Positions 23,111 to 35,620 of a DNA stretch of 64,000 bases are shown in pieces. This DNA is from Hsuehochloa calcarea. Its lineage: Eukaryota; Streptophyta; Magnoliopsida; Poales; Poaceae. The stretch lies in contig CM070601.1 of the NCBI GenBank assembly GCA_036346395.1, positions 8,119,763-8,183,762 on the forward strand, in the 5' to 3' direction. The translations under genes were made by a program, and so were the position numbers. Numbering within the stretch: the stretch's first letter is position 1; each line of letters begins with the position of its first letter. Under the pieces are notes generated by a model. That model was not told where the DNA came from. It made no database searches and saw nothing but the letters and a program-made list of their open reading frames with translations.

Positions 23111-24640
23111 TTTTGACGGCATTCTGTATTGTCTAAGACTGCGATTAGCAGGAATTTGATTTGCTTTGTGAAGTCTTTTGTCATTTTTCCTGTCATAAAC
23201 TTTGTAAATTTGGTGTATCAAAGAAAAAATTCAGAAAAAAATATGTTACACTGTCAGCAATTTGCTTTCTTTCAGTTGTTTGCTCTGCAACAGTACTCGA
23301 TGCTTTTGCTACTCAATGTTTACCACCGTGTGTATAACTGTATATAAAAAAAACCAGTACGGGGGGTTCCAACATTTTTATTTTTTTTAATCACTAGAAT
23401 TCAGAAGTAAACCTGAAGTTTAATTACAACAAAGGGGCAAGGGTGCAAAAAGAATTGTTTTTTTAGGGGAGCAGGTAACGTATGAAATTGACTGACGTTG
23501 ACAATCGCGTCTCATACAAGTCCTCGAGGCTTGAGAGCGACTCGCTGGAAAAGGCCAATCTCCGCGACCGCGAGTCTCTTTTATCTGTAACCATATGTGC
23601 TCCTCCTCTCCAGTCTCCACGAGTAGATCGTGATAGCAACTACTTGCCTGCTTTACAATTCGGTCGATAAGGACACCCATCACAAGGCTCAAAGTTGCTT
23701 TCGTTTCAATAACAGTCAGTGTAAAAGTTGAATGGAAATCTGCTAGTGTTTCGCAGTATGACTCAAAAAAAAAATGTATGCTGCAATTGCAATGGTAGCT
23801 ATAGCTTCTTGCCCTGCTTTTCAGGATCACCTGCATGTTCCATTTCGATGCAAGTATATATGGCCACCTTATGTTGAGCATTGCCGCATCGATGAATGAT
23901 GAGTGGTCTACCGCCCATGAATCATGATCAAACTTGCGAGTGCTGGCCTGCTGGTTACAGAAGTCAGAAGCCGTACATCTTGACGAAGCTAGTCAGATTG
24001 GCACTTGCTTGGCATCAATGAGAAAATGATGGACACAGCAAGTGCTTAAGGACATTAGTGAAACTGACAGACGATGTAGAAATAGCTAGGCCATCCTCAA
24101 GCAGCAGGCTCTAATTCTTCAGTAACATAACCTTCGGAGAAGTTTGCCGTGCCATCAATTCTGAAGCTCCCCGTAACTGTATCTTTTTTCCCCCTTAATG
24201 TCGTCAAGCGTCAATGAGGGGTTTTTCGGCCCAAATGAGAAAACGTAGCCCAATCTTGGAGCGCTAACATGTTTGGAGCGCTAACATGTTTCGCTAATAA
24301 GCAAGACCGGCGGTCGGTGTGAAAAGAACAGCAGTCACTGTCTATACAAGCTTGTGCCGATTCGGACAAGTCTGAATTCTCTCGGACAACCGACCGAATG
24401 ACCGAGGGTAAACAAAATTCCCTTGGTAAAGCGTCGACTGACGGTCCATGCAAGTTACGGAGGTAGAAAACGCAAGACGCTACGAGACGATCACAGGCAG
24501 AAGCAGGAACAAGCCTTCCCGAAAAGACCAACAGGCCGCGAGCAAAATATTACCTCTCTAAAGTGGAAGGAATCGGAGCCTGCCGTGTTTGCGCCACTGG
24601 TCTCCCAAATCGGCGATGTGCACGTGCATGTCGGACGTTT

Positions 24641-24908
24641 TGTGGAAAAAGCACCCAGAACCATCGCTGAGGAGTTTAGTTCAACCAATTATCTCGTAGA
24701 TAAATTCAGAATCGTAAAAACAATACAAGAATACAAGAACAGAATAGTATATTGAATACAGAAATACGAGGGAACTTCAGACTTCTCTTTATTGTTCTTC
24801 TCAAAACTGTAGTACAGTGGTTGAGTCCCCCTCCTTTATATAGGCTACTGGATGGATGAGTAGCCCACCTTGGGCCAGGACTCCCGGCTTGAACCCGGTT
24901 TCTTAACA
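24641..24908 (-). repeat. Element C 3' LTR (268 bp) and adjoining polypurine tract
   Basis: On the minus strand the LTR starts TGTTAAGAAACCGGG at 24,908, directly after the purine tract CCCGAGGAGGAG (24,909-24,920). It has a TATA-like CCTATATAAAGGAGG near 24,840 and ends ...TTTTTCCACA at 24,641. Its base composition is normal, unlike the 5' copy. Confidence 0.7.
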
Positions 24909-25199
24909 CTCCTCCTCGGGCACTCATCCGTCATATTCATATCTCATCAAAACTCCATAAAACTCAGTGGGAAAATTTTTAGAGAAAGAACACATGATAC
25001 ATGTTCTACTGTGCTGCATGAATTGCATAATTAAAAACCTTAGACGAGAAACTTCAGAAAAACTCGTCAAGGAAAAAAGAGTACAATCCACCCAATTTCA
25101 TTTAATCTCCAGGATTTATTCTTTGGGTACTCGATCTTCGTGATCAAACTTTAATAAAGAGTTTATGAAGATTCTCCCCTGAATTCTGCACTTCTCTAA

Positions 25200-25460
25200 G
25201 TCACATCATTCCAATTCCACGTATGTATCTTTTAAAGCTAGACGCTGGAAATGACTTAGTAAATAAATATGCTAGATTTTCACATGACTTAGTATGCAGT
25301 ACTTTAATCTCGTCTATCTTTTGTAATTCATGAGCATAGAAGAAATTATGGTAGATATGCTAAGTAGGAGGACTCTTCATATAACCCATATGCACTTGTG
25401 CAACACAAGTTGCATTATCTTCATAGATAATAGTGGGGGTTTGTAAGGTATTCAATCCAC
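25200..25460 (-). pseudogene. Element C RNase H remnant (copia)
   Basis: The minus-strand translation of about 25,375-25,440 reads TIIYEDNATCVAQVHMGYMK. Further on, HELQKIDEIKVLHTKSCENL and LAYLFTKSFPASSF appear (to about 25,215). These are the typical copia RNase H end ('I.EDN.AC..Q...GYIK...KHI...F.YTHEL' then 'N.AD.FTKSLP'). In-frame stops interrupt it. Confidence 0.7.
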
Positions 25461-25893
25461 ATGACTGCTGGATGTGGTGAATCATTCGCCGAAGCTAAGA
25501 ACATTCATGTGAGGCCTCATACAGTACTATGATTTTCAAGTGGTTCGTCAAAGTAGATACAAGCCTCGTACAACTTTATTATTTTCATTTTCCTTTCGAA
25601 CAAATATCCACTTATACTCTACGGGGTGCACATGGGAGGCATGCAGCTTGTAGCCCCAAATACATCTCTTTTATTTAGAGATAATAATTATGTTTATATT
25701 GCCTTCTTTCAATCTTCCCAATCTGATCTTTTCTTACATTCAGCGAGCGATGCAGGCTCTCGAACAAGATCGGTGATTGTGATAATTTTCTTTGCAAAAT
25801 AAATATCGACATTGGTTGCTGTTCTATTCATAGATTCTCTTGTGGTCACAAAACTTATAGCTATTTTTTCATAGGGCGATACTTCTAATGTTT

Positions 25894-26430
25894 CTACTTC
25901 CTCGCCGTTGTTTTCAATTGCGGGGCAAGTCCCTTTAATTTTTCAGTTCCGATATGTGCGCACACATTCATGATGATGTCTCCCTCTGTGGAAATATTCA
26001 AATCCGGTATGCCTTTTACTGAAGGTTCCATGCTGGTACCAGGTCTCAACAGGCTCCCCTTCTGATTATAGGGAACATCAGTGATCGGCTGTGTCAAGTC
26101 CTTCTTATCCTTTTTCGTCAGGCGTCCCCGGTTACTTGGGATTCGAGAGGCCGGAGTTCTCGTCCTTTTGTTCTGAGGCCTCTGGATAGGATTAGGGATA
26201 CCCTCAATTTTCTTTGGTATTTCAACCCTCTCCGGCGTATTACTTGCAGGCACATGCGACTTGCTCATGCTCTTCAAATCACTAAAGTGGTCAGGCAGTT
26301 GATTCGCTAATGCTTGAAATAAATTATTTTCTGGACTTCACTATTTGCAGTTTGCATTGCTTGCAGGCACATACCTGATTATGGATGTTGTCTCATAACC
26401 AACGTATATCCCAAACTTTCTGAGAGGGCT
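25894..26430 (-). pseudogene. Element C pol remnant: integrase end / linker to reverse transcriptase
   Basis: Minus-strand 26,430-26,345 encodes RKFGIYVGYETTSIIRYV, the copia 'LG.YVGY.S..IIRYL' motif after integrase. The open frame 26,277-25,894 encodes a Lys/Pro/Arg-rich linker with RVEIPKKIEG and NVCAHIGTEKLKG. The catalytic reverse transcriptase core is not recognisable between here and the RNase H. Confidence 0.55.
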
Positions 26431-26459
26431 TATTGCAGTTCGCTGCGGTGGTGGTGAAG

Positions 26460-27972
26460 GATCGCGGGAAGGCTACGATAGCACAAAATAAAATTTTACC
26501 GCGCAACCAAGAAACCTTCGCTAGTAATAGATCACAAGATTACCACTAGACGCACCGACTTGTAGCGGAAGTAGAGTCGATGTAACGAGTTGATGCGGTC
26601 GTAGTCGTACTCGCCGCGCGTCTACTCCTCCGAGTAGTCGTACTTGCCGCACGTCTTCTCCTTCGACTCCTGTGATCGTCACAAGTTGCGGATCGTCCTA
26701 GTGTTGATGCCTCGCAACAACACCTCCAAGATATCCACACGTACGGGGCAGGGACACCACGCACTGGAGTGCTAGCACCGGCAGCGTGGTTGAGGAAGGC
26801 GTGGCTATTAGGGTTTCAAAAGTTCTTCAAACGATCGTCATCATACCCCTTGCCACCGTCCCTCTATTTATAGGCATCCATGATGGGTCTCGAACTTGAG
26901 GCCCATTAAGAACTCGAAGCCTACAAGAATTCAGATCATCATCCTAATAAAATCTCAGCCCTTTAAATGTACGACCCTATAGGTTCATGTGTAATCGGTT
27001 GTGACTCGAAAACTCTTTTCCGACCACTAGTCGTCAGCGGTACCTAGCAGCACATAACGATTCCCAAACACACATAGAATATATAGGACGAACATTAATG
27101 CAATATGATGTACGATCAGGTCCATATCACTAACGACCAGCTCGTATCTCTATACGACCAGTTCATATATGGTCTCAGCCAATTCGTAACTCCTTACAAC
27201 TAGGTTTCGACCACTCAGTGATCATGTTCGACCAGCCTACGACCAGCTCGTATCTCCATACGACTAGTCCGTATCTGATCGAACTGAAAGACCTTCTCGT
27301 GTATTCTCCCTTTGCCTCACAATGTCTGGTTGAACTCCGGGTGAGAGGTTGTATCATCCATGGACTGTTCAATACTTTCTCGATCAAGTGTCGAATAACT
27401 TCATGTAGTCGACACTTCGACCACTAGTAGCATGGCCATGCACTTTATTTATCCGACCACAACGAGGGTCCTAGAGACATCTCTCCTGTTATGTTAGGAT
27501 GGGTAAATCTCATATCTGACCAGTCACATCCCTCCGCATATTTTATAGCATACCCGAAAACTACCTTTATAACTACCCAGTTACGAGTAGCATTTGGCAA
27601 CCCATAAGAGTGCTACTACATATGTAGAAAACTATACTGATCTCAGGTCTAAGGATTATACATCATCATTGCTTGAGACCAACTAATGATACATAGAATC
27701 ATAACACTCTCAACAGTGTCTCAAGGTGAGTCTTTTCCAACACCATGTTCTATAACATATGTCCGTATTATTGGGTTGATATCTTCATATCCATGACTTG
27801 TGAAACATAGTCATCAACCAATACATATGCTAGTCTATTCATATGTGTTCTCATATGTTTCCGACCAGGGAACGTTTAAGAATAATCATCACAGAAATAT
27901 AGAGTTTCACAATCAAGTCACATACTTCATAATAAATATTATTGATATTATTTCATGAACAAGATAACATAT
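26460..27972 (-). mobile_element. Angela/BARE-like copia LTR piece Y
   Basis: 27,545-27,972 repeats 31,332-31,755 almost exactly (direct repeat of about 430 bp). 26,460-26,950 looks like the R/U5 part: on the minus strand CCTATAAATAGAGGGACGG, then AACCCTAATAGCCACGCC, then TTGTGATCTATTACTAGCG, as in RIRE1/BARE-type LTRs. The piece is cut at 27,972 by the family A LTR. 27,120-27,260 contains a local duplication (GACCAGCTCGTATCTC twice). Confidence 0.5.
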
Positions 27973-29650
27973 TGTGGATATCATAGGGATATGCTCCAGA
28001 TCTTAGGATGATGTGACAATTGACAATGGCGTTAACGGTTTATCGTTTCACGTGTTTTCGGCAAAGTTGGCATACTGTCAGTTATAACCGGCCGACTGCC
28101 AGGTGGCTTGGCCTCGACCGATTCTCGACCGATCGACCGACCACCTTGACCGACCGCTAGCTTACTAAAGTGAGGAATTGAGCTGTGCCAAAAATAGAGG
28201 GTGTATGCAAGAGAGGGGATTCTATTGCACTTGGTCCCATAATTTTTGGAGTCTTCAGTCAAAAGTTCTATTAGTTTGAAATTTCCAGTAGGTTTCGGTT
28301 TTCAGAGGTTGAAAATCGGCTAAGTCATTATTGGCGGTGGGCGGTCTGACCGATTTTCACTTGGTTCGTCGCCCGTCGTGGCGGTAATTCTCGGTTGTTA
28401 GGTCAAAGTCATGAGTTTCAGGGCATATATGTTGCATGATGCATATTTTGACTAACATGGGTCAAGTTGTGAAGAACTTGTTGTGCAGGTTGCTTGGTCA
28501 ACGACGAGGATGATCGGGACTAGGCTTGGAGAGCTGAGGTCCAGAACGATCGACGATGCCAGGTGAGGTCAAAGTACTCAAGCGTGATGCAAGATGGACA
28601 GAGGTGATCTATTAGCTAATCCGAGGCGCAAGATGGCGCAAGGTGTAGCTAGTTAGGTCAAGGGATGTTAAAGACGATGTATTAAAATACGTGTGTATGT
28701 GTCCCGTTTGTTTTGGGCCATAACGGGAGCTCAATTGAGTCAAACTTCTAGAAGGTCTAAGTCTACACTATAAATAGGAGAGGGAGGTGGCTGCACCTTC
28801 TCTTTGTCTCTTTTCAATTCTTGTAAATCCTAATTTTCTTAGGGAGAGCTTTTGTGGAGGCTAGGGTTCTTGATAGTTTGATACGATTTTCGTGCTCTTG
28901 GATTGAGCATTGTCCTCCATTTATGGAGAGGCTGTAAGCCCATATCATATCAATCAATCAAATGAAAGTTTGATCAATGTTTTGTCTCATTTCGTTCTCT
29001 CTCTATTTGATGATTTTGGATCTTTCTTTGATCCGTGAGTTTTTACTTGGTTTCTTCACATGATCTAGCTTGCTGTGACGTGTGGGAATCTATCTAGAAT
29101 CATCTTGATCATCAATCACCCACGAGCAAGAGTTTTGACCTAGTTTTCGTTTTGACCCGGTTTTGAACATCTCTTCAATCAAATCGAAAAGAATCGCTAT
29201 TTTTTCAAGAATTATCACAATCTTCGATTGGAATAGCTTCCTGATATCATAGAGAATGTGTGTTCCAAGTTTCATCAAGTTTGGAGTTGTAGATCAAAAG
29301 TTTCATCTATTTACAACTTCGTCATCGGGCTTTTTTGATCTGTTCTGGAGGGAATCGGTCAGACCGCCCAAGGCCAGAAGTCAGACCGCCAAGGAATCGG
29401 TCAGATCGCCCAAGGCCAGAGGTCAGACCGCCAGTGAATCGGTCAGACCGCCCAGGGCCAGAGGTCAGACCGCTAGTGCACTGAATTGTTTCAATCTTTG
29501 TTGATTTTGTCGTATTGCTTAGGGGTTTGAATTGGACTCAATATTAGTCTTCTGTTGTACTGATATACTGATCTTCATAGCTTCCATAGCTACTGGAGTG
29601 AAATATTGTTGAATCCATTATTTATGAAAAAGTGAGCATGCTCCTATTCA
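27973..29650 (+). mobile_element. Family A LTR, second copy (A2)
   Basis: The copy starts TGTGGATATCATAGGGATAT, aligning with 2,399 onward, and follows the first copy to CTCCTATTCA at 29,650, where it is cut just before the C-tract end. It retains about 430 bp after 28,050 that the first copy lacks. It contains CTATAAATAGGAGAGGGAGG (about 28,769) as TATA region and, at 29,350-29,475, four to five GGTCAGACCGCC-type palindromic motifs in a 43-bp-period array. Confidence 0.65.
29350..29475 (+). repeat. Tandem array of GGTCAGACCGCC motifs in A2
   Basis: Alternating phrases 'AATCGGTCAGACCGCCCA' and 'GGCCAGAGGTCAGACCGCCA' recur at about 20-bp intervals, five in all. Each contains the hyphenated palindrome GGTC-A-GACC. 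In the first A copy the equivalent place has only three such motifs. Confidence 0.75.
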
Positions 29651-30115
29651 GGAGGTTAAACCCCTGACATTAAGGAGATGGATGGTTTCGACCCATCTCC
29701 TTATTTTTCCCTCCTTTGAGGAGGAGCGCCATCGCGGATTCTCGACCACCTTTCTACCGCTGTAGTAAAGGTTGTCTTGCTGCGTGATCTTCATATAAAA
29801 CCAGCTTTTATTCCATGACGACCACGAAGATTTTGAGTACATGGGAATGTATTCATCAGCTTTTCCGTCGTGGAGGCGCAAGGTGCACTCTACGGGTGTA
29901 CCGGTCGTCTTCTTCGTATTCACCATTTTGTAGTAGTACTTGAAAAGATGCATGGTTGCTGGAATCCCCAAGTACGCTTCACGGAGGTAGACAAAAATAC
30001 TAAGGTTGGCGATGGCATTGGGGACCAGATTAACCAGCTCCACTCCATAATACTCCAAAACTTGGGAAAAGAATGAGTGAACTGGGAGCTTAAAACCGCA
30101 TTCGATGTATGCGAG
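29651..30115 (-). pseudogene. Antisense ORF of Tat-like gypsy element D2 ('putative gypsy type transposon' family)
   Basis: The minus-strand reading gives CGFKLPVHSFFSQVLEYYGV, then ELVNLVPNAIANLSIFVYLR, then EAYLGIPATMHLFKYYYKMV, which is the family signature (P.H.FF...L..YG.EL..L.PN.I..I..FV.LCEAYLGI.P...LFRY...). The C-terminal part (to 29,651) is Ser/Lys-rich. It lies directly against the truncated A2 LTR. In Tat-lineage gypsy elements this ORF is antisense and upstream of the 3' LTR, as here. Confidence 0.65.
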
Positions 30116-30407
30116 AAAAACTGAATTTTTCCGTCTTCACCGCTCGGAGAATGCTCCCCGATAGCTGATCTTCAAGAAATCAGATTCCTGTCGGGTAGCA
30201 ACCCAATCTTCTCCAGACTCTCTAACTTCTTCTCACTCAAATCAGAAATTGACCAATTGGTGATGAGATCCGACAAGGCGATTTCTTTTTTGATGAGGAA
30301 GAAAAAAGTGGTCGGAGGAGATTTCTCCTTTTGGAAGATGAAGAGGAAAGCAAAGGTGTAAAAACTCTAACACCCAGTGCGAAGAGGTTTTTATAGCCGC
30401 AATACTA

Positions 30408-30452
30408 TAACCGCAACCGCAACCGCAAGCAACCGCAACCGCAACCGGGAGA
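30408..30452. repeat. (AACCGC)n microsatellite, about 7 units
   Basis: AACCGC units run head to tail, with one phase break, giving CCGCAACCGCAAGCAACCGC. It lies between the antisense ORF and the LTR of D2. Confidence 0.85.
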
Positions 30453-30643
30453 TGTCCAACGGACAAAAACTTTTTTGACCGACGGACAGAAAAGCTTTTT
30501 CAACTTCCAAGGCAGCTTCTCAACTTTAAAATGAATACAGACCACTTCGAATGTCGTGATATTTAATGAGGGGTCTGCCCGATACGACTTCATCGGAAGA
30601 AAAGTGTCCACACGGCCAATTCATTTAAAGTTCGGGGGCTAGC

Positions 30644-31331
30644 TGACGATGATTAAAACCTCGATGTATTATTTTAATACATAAGAGAAGACCATACGTC
30701 TTCATGGTCATAACCCGTAAGGCTAACGACCTTACTGGTCGTAAATATTCCAGAGGTTATATAATAAATACCCTGGTCGGACAAGGTCCCGAACCTAGTC
30801 TTCGACCAGCCAATTACTCGTAAGGCTATGAACTGGTATCATCTAGACCTGAATCTAGGTATATCCTTTACCGTGTGATGAATGGAACACGTGTTATATA
30901 TTCCATACCACGTGACGTTACACAATTCTAAGACACTGGACTACGATTGAATGTCTCTCTGACATATAATTGCACAACAGTTGATACCTTGTCAACTAAC
31001 ACCTCTCTCCGACCAGACGCGTTACTTCCCAACAGGCGTCTATCTAACGAATAGCTGTCACCGCTTCATTAACTACTTGAGGAGAACCACAGAAGATGGA
31101 GAGAGGGGGATTGAAGGCAATTGAGAAGATTAGCAGTCGATTTGATTACAACACCATAGCAAGCATTGCGCTCCAGTGTAACTAGGATTAGCCTTTTATT
31201 TGATCACAAGCATTCCTTGTAATAGGCAGTTCATAGCAATAAAGAGTGACCCTATTCTATTCCAGGAGATACATACCATTTTCCTCTATTTTATATATTC
31301 ATAAGATCGACGATTTGATTGTCGACAACAC
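30644..31331 (+). mobile_element. Probable 3' LTR of gypsy element D2
   Basis: A purine tract, AAAGTTCGGGGGCTAGC (30,627-30,643), precedes TGACGATGATTAAAACC, and the block ends GATTGTCGACAACA at 31,331, giving TG...CA ends. GACCAG/CGACCAG words recur through it. It joins directly to Angela/BARE-like sequence at 31,332, so D2 probably inserted in that LTR or recombined with it. Confidence 0.5.
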
Positions 31332-31816
31332 ACGAAAGCTACCTTTATAACTACCCAGTTACGAGTAGTGTTTGACAACCTATAAGAGTGCTACTACATA
31401 TGTAGAAAACCATGCTAATCTCAATATAAGGATTATACATCATCATTGCTTGAGACCAACTAATGATACATAGAATCATAACACTCTCAACAGTGTCTCA
31501 AGATGGGTCTTTTCCAACACCATATTTTCTAACATGTGTCCATATTATTAGGTTGATATCTCCATATCATGACTTGTGAAACATAATCATCAATCAATAC
31601 ATATGCTAGTCTATTCATATGTGTTCTCATATATTTCCGACCAGGGAACGTTTAAGAATAATCATCATGAAAATATAGAGTTTCACAATCAAGTCACATA
31701 CTTGATAATAAATATTATTGATATTATTCCATGAACAAGATAACATATTATCCAGTGTTATGAACATACTGAAATATAATCATCTATATGATTGCCTTTA
31801 GGGCATATTTCCAACA
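31332..31816 (-). mobile_element. Angela/BARE-like copia LTR piece X (LTR start)
   Basis: On the minus strand the piece opens TGTTGGAAATATGCCCTAAA at 31,816, the hallmark start of BARE-1/Angela/RIRE1-clade LTRs. It continues GGCAATCATATAGATGATTA into the 430-bp segment duplicated at 27,545-27,972. Confidence 0.7.
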
Positions 31817-33115
31817 TGTGGTATAGGTACATAAACCTTGCAACCAAACCTTCGTAGATGACAGATTTTCGGTGTTGACCCTTACGCTAGTTGCATAGTT
31901 GAATGGATGTTATATGCTGACGGTTAAAAATTGATGAGAGTTGTTGCCTGTAGGACTGCATGTCACCAACATGTAGTTGGTAAATTACTATTATGTAAGA
32001 GTGGTCAGACAAAAAAGATAAGCATAAGGTGGAGGTAGCCTCTACTGTTATCTATTATTGCACAATTAATCTTTTTTAAAAATACAATTTGGTTAAAATG
32101 CTAGGTGATAGGACTTTGTATATTATGATATTTGAAAATGTCGCTTTACGCAAATAAAATAACCCGAGCCATCCTTGATTAGCCTTGCATATTAAATATT
32201 GCATCTGTTGTGTTGGCTCGCGAGCACGGTAGTTGTGCTCATCCTCGCTCTTTCCCCCAAACCCTCAGAAACAGGAACCCTGGAGTTTTCGACTACAACG
32301 AGGATCCAGAAGTCTGAAGACTCACGAGTGATTGAAGCGTAGTTTAGTCCTTAGCTGTTCCAGTCTCACCTCAGTCTAGCTGACTCCGTCGGTTCTTGTG
32401 TGCCTCCTATATTGTCTGAAGTTTCGGATAATATCGGGCGTACACGGGTTCTCCAGTCACTTGCCTGTGGAGAGATGTGCCCTCACCTCTTTGCTTCCGT
32501 TATTGCTTCCGCTATCTTTTGTAATGCATTCATTTGGCTTGTTCGGCCTTTATTGTAAAAATTGACCCGAAGCGGTCTATGTAAACTCTGATGTGTAAAT
32601 TAATGAATGGTATGGTCTTACGTTATGTATGATTTGATTCAGCAATGTGCATATGAAGTGCTATCTACTGATCCAGGGAATAGCACGGTGTTTTCACATA
32701 GGAATCCGAATTGAGAAATACGGGTCCGACAGGTATTCGTTGTGTCGCTATCTGTTAAGCACACTTCCTCCATAGGGCGCCATACATGTTCGATATATAT
32801 AAAGTATTTATTAATATGGGGTAGAAAGCAATCCACACACATAAGTAAAATACTTCAAAACAGAACACAACTTGCTATTATTAATACGGGAAATATCTTG
32901 CCGGACTCAGTATAAGAATTTATTGCTTTGCTCTCCTAAAGCTTACAACTATTATTCAAAATTCAATGTTCTATCACAGCCATAAACTACAAATGACTAT
33001 AAAATGTAAGTGCAACACGTGCACTAAATTGAATCAGCGAAGTATGAAGAAACTTCTGCCTGAATCTGCTCCATGTCCAACTCTCTTCTTCGGCAACAAC
33101 AGCTGCTGCCACTGT
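31817..33115. other. Repeat-derived sequence without a clear gene
   Basis: 32,170-32,640 resembles a transposon leader/LTR end. At 32,735, read on the minus strand, TGTCGGACCCGTATTTCTC looks like another LTR start. No reading frame of interest; it belongs to the filling of element C. Confidence 0.35.
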
Positions 33116-34030
33116 GATATCCAAAGAATGTGTGATGGGGGCTGCTACTGAGCTGTCCACATCCATGGGTGCAACCTATGATTGTGGATTCTTTGTGCCC
33201 GCAATGGCAAGGTGTGCCTCATGCTGTACTTTGCCCTTTTTCTTAGACCTGAAAACATCAATCACGTGATGCGGCTGACGGCAAATACATAACCAATGTC
33301 CCCAAGTGTTGGTGACCATAGGGCTTCTTATCGCGCTTCTTTTGTTCGCTCTTCTTGGCCATGACCTTACCCTTCTTGCCTCTTTCTTTTGATTGAGGCT
33401 TCCTCACCTTGTAGCTGCTTGCATTCACTTCATGGTCAACTTTGTTACTAGACGGCTATGAGATATAGTTCTTTCTGAGAACATCATCTTGAGCTTTCGC
33501 AACTTGTATGATGTCAATCAGTTCGGCATACTCCTTGTAGCCATCCTAACGATAGTTGCGTGCGTATTGCACCACGTTTGGGTGAAAGGTAGAAAGATTT
33601 TTCTCGATTTTCTACTAATATGTGGTTACCTTACCACAGAGTTGAAAACTTGTACACATTCTGTGCAATGCAGAATTGTACTCCCCCACGATCTTGTAGT
33701 TAGCAAAACGTAGTCGGTTCCATTCTTGCTCTGCCCGAGGAAGAATACTGTACTTCAGCTTCTCGAACCGCTTCTTCAATGCGGTCCATAAAGCTAGTGC
33801 GTTCTTTCTACCATATACTCATTCTTGAGCGTTAGGCAGAGATGGTGTCTAAAAAAATAAAGTGCTTGATCATTCTCCTCAGCAGTTGGAGTGGCGTCTT
33901 TCAAGGTGCCAAGTTCAATAGCAGCACGAAGCTTCTTGTCTCCTAGTACGATTTCGACATCTCATGCCCAACTCAGGTAATTGTGGTCATGCTGGGGCAG
34001 CTATTCGAACTCCCGGTTCGTAATGCCAGT
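33116..34030 (-). pseudogene. Element C gag remnant (copia, UBN2-like)
   Basis: Minus-strand fragments in shifting frames read VEIVLGDKKLRAAIELGTLK, DATPTAEENDQALYFFRHHL, then FHPNVVQYA-like and MDVDSSVAAPITHS. This is the usual copia gag start ('W..D.EI.L....L..AI..G....TAE..AKAL.FLRHHLDP.LK.EY') and tail. Frameshifts and stops occur throughout. Confidence 0.6.
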
Positions 34031-34279
34031 CATCTGCGTATTTATGCAAAGATTTCATAAGATTACTGCTGGTAATTTTAAAAAAGTTACAAAAATTCTC
34101 ATAATGCTCCCGCATTTTTCTATGCATTTTCATGATTTACTGCTATTTTTAGTGATTAAAAGCAATATAAACAACCACATATAATCAAAAATAGTAAATA
34201 CAATAAATAATTTGCATAGAAATAACAATAACAAAGTTAAGCATGCTTCAAATGCAAAATTTGGTTCAAAAATTGAATT

Positions 34280-35620
34280 TATGAGGCCCTTTTATGCTGG
34301 AAAGTGAATTTTTTTTGGCGAATACTGTAAATTTCAGGGGTTAAAACGTGAAATTTTAGTTCTGAGAATAATTTTAACGTAATTTTCAGCAACGCCGAGG
34401 GGTTTTCACAAAATTTCCTTATTTGCAAAAAAATTCTCGTAATTTTCAGAATTTTGAGGGCTCTTTTTGCAAAATTTGAGTTTTTTTTTCCCGTTCTCTC
34501 TTTTTTTTTCATTCTCTGCTGGACCTTTTTTGTTCTCTTCGGTTGACGGGGCCGATTCTTATGGCTCCCGGCCCGTTTTGGCCTTTTGGCCATCCGACCC
34601 GCAAGGCCCACTTAAAAAAATGAGGTGGAGGGGCAGAGTTCTGTTGTTCCCAGTGACGGCGGCTTGTGCCACAGGGAGGTGTTGCGGGTGGGGCTGGAGG
34701 CGGGCGGGGGCCGATGGTGCGGGCATGAGAGCCGTCGACGGCGGGCGGCGGTCGGCTGGTGGCTTCAAGTGGGCGGCGTGCGGCAACGCCTGGAGGCGGT
34801 GGACCGGGCTTCAAGCGTGGTGCGCGATCGCGCGCCAAGCGCGGATGGGCGATCGACGGGGCGCGCTGCGTGTAGGCGTGGGCTGCGGCGGTGCCGTGTG
34901 GGTCCGGTGCCGAGTCATCTCCCTTCTCCTCCTTTTTCTCTTGTGCGCGCGAAACGACGACCATGCGAGGCTCCGCTAGTGCTGCCATTGGTGCACGCGC
35001 CGGAGGCGACCGTGGACGGGAGCCACGTCTTTGGGCGGCGGCGGCCGCGAGCTCACGTGGGCCCATGCTAGGGCTGCAAGGAGCGACGCGGTGCTTCAAG
35101 GCGGCGGGGCCGACGCTTCAAGGACAACAAAGGCGGCGCCGTGCAGGGCGGCCGAGGCAGTGCAGTGAGCATGCGGCGGCGGCTTTAAGCCGGTCGGAGG
35201 AGGGTTCGCCCGTGCGGCTGTGGAGGCTCCAAGCCATCGGCAAAATTATTTTTGTGTTTACTGTTTATGCGACATGCGATGTGTACTGTTCATTCAATTA
35301 TCGTTCGTGCAATCCACCGATCGACGTTGTGTCAACGACTTCAAGTCGGCTCGCGGTAGATTAGAACGTGTTTGTAATTTTCAATCTACGGTACAATTGA
35401 CATCCATCTTTTCATGCAATCCATCCACCGATCGGCATTGTGCTAGCGACTTGAAGTCGGCTCGCGGAAGATTAGAGCGGATTTGCACCGCGGGATACAA
35501 TTTAGAAAGTCAAATTTGCAGAATTGAAGGTAATATAAAAAGAAAAAATGACTCGATCTACGAGTGTCGTTCATCGACGATTACCTTTTGATCCGAGGAG
35601 AATCGATCGTGCTGATAGCG
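34280..35620 (-). other. Element C leader: GC-rich tract, 125-bp duplication, and primer-binding-like site
   Basis: 34,540-35,240 is very GC-rich with overlapping frames on both strands (for example 34,467-34,979 plus and 34,509-35,099 minus) that are compositional, not genes. 35,300-35,380 and 35,425-35,505 are a direct duplication (CTTCAAGTCGGCTCGCGGTA against CTTGAAGTCGGCTCGCGGAA). Next to the 5' LTR, 35,608-35,620 reads GTGCTGATAGCG, a decayed form of the reverse complement of the copia primer site TGGTATCAGAGC. Confidence 0.5.

Noticed and set aside
23420..23881. 153-codon minus-strand frame downstream of the Cys/His-repeat gene
   Set aside because: No recognisable domain, no good start context and AT-rich intergenic composition.
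34467..35364. Several GC-rich open frames on both strands
   Set aside because: They lie in the untranslated leader of element C. Overlapping frames on both strands reflect composition only.
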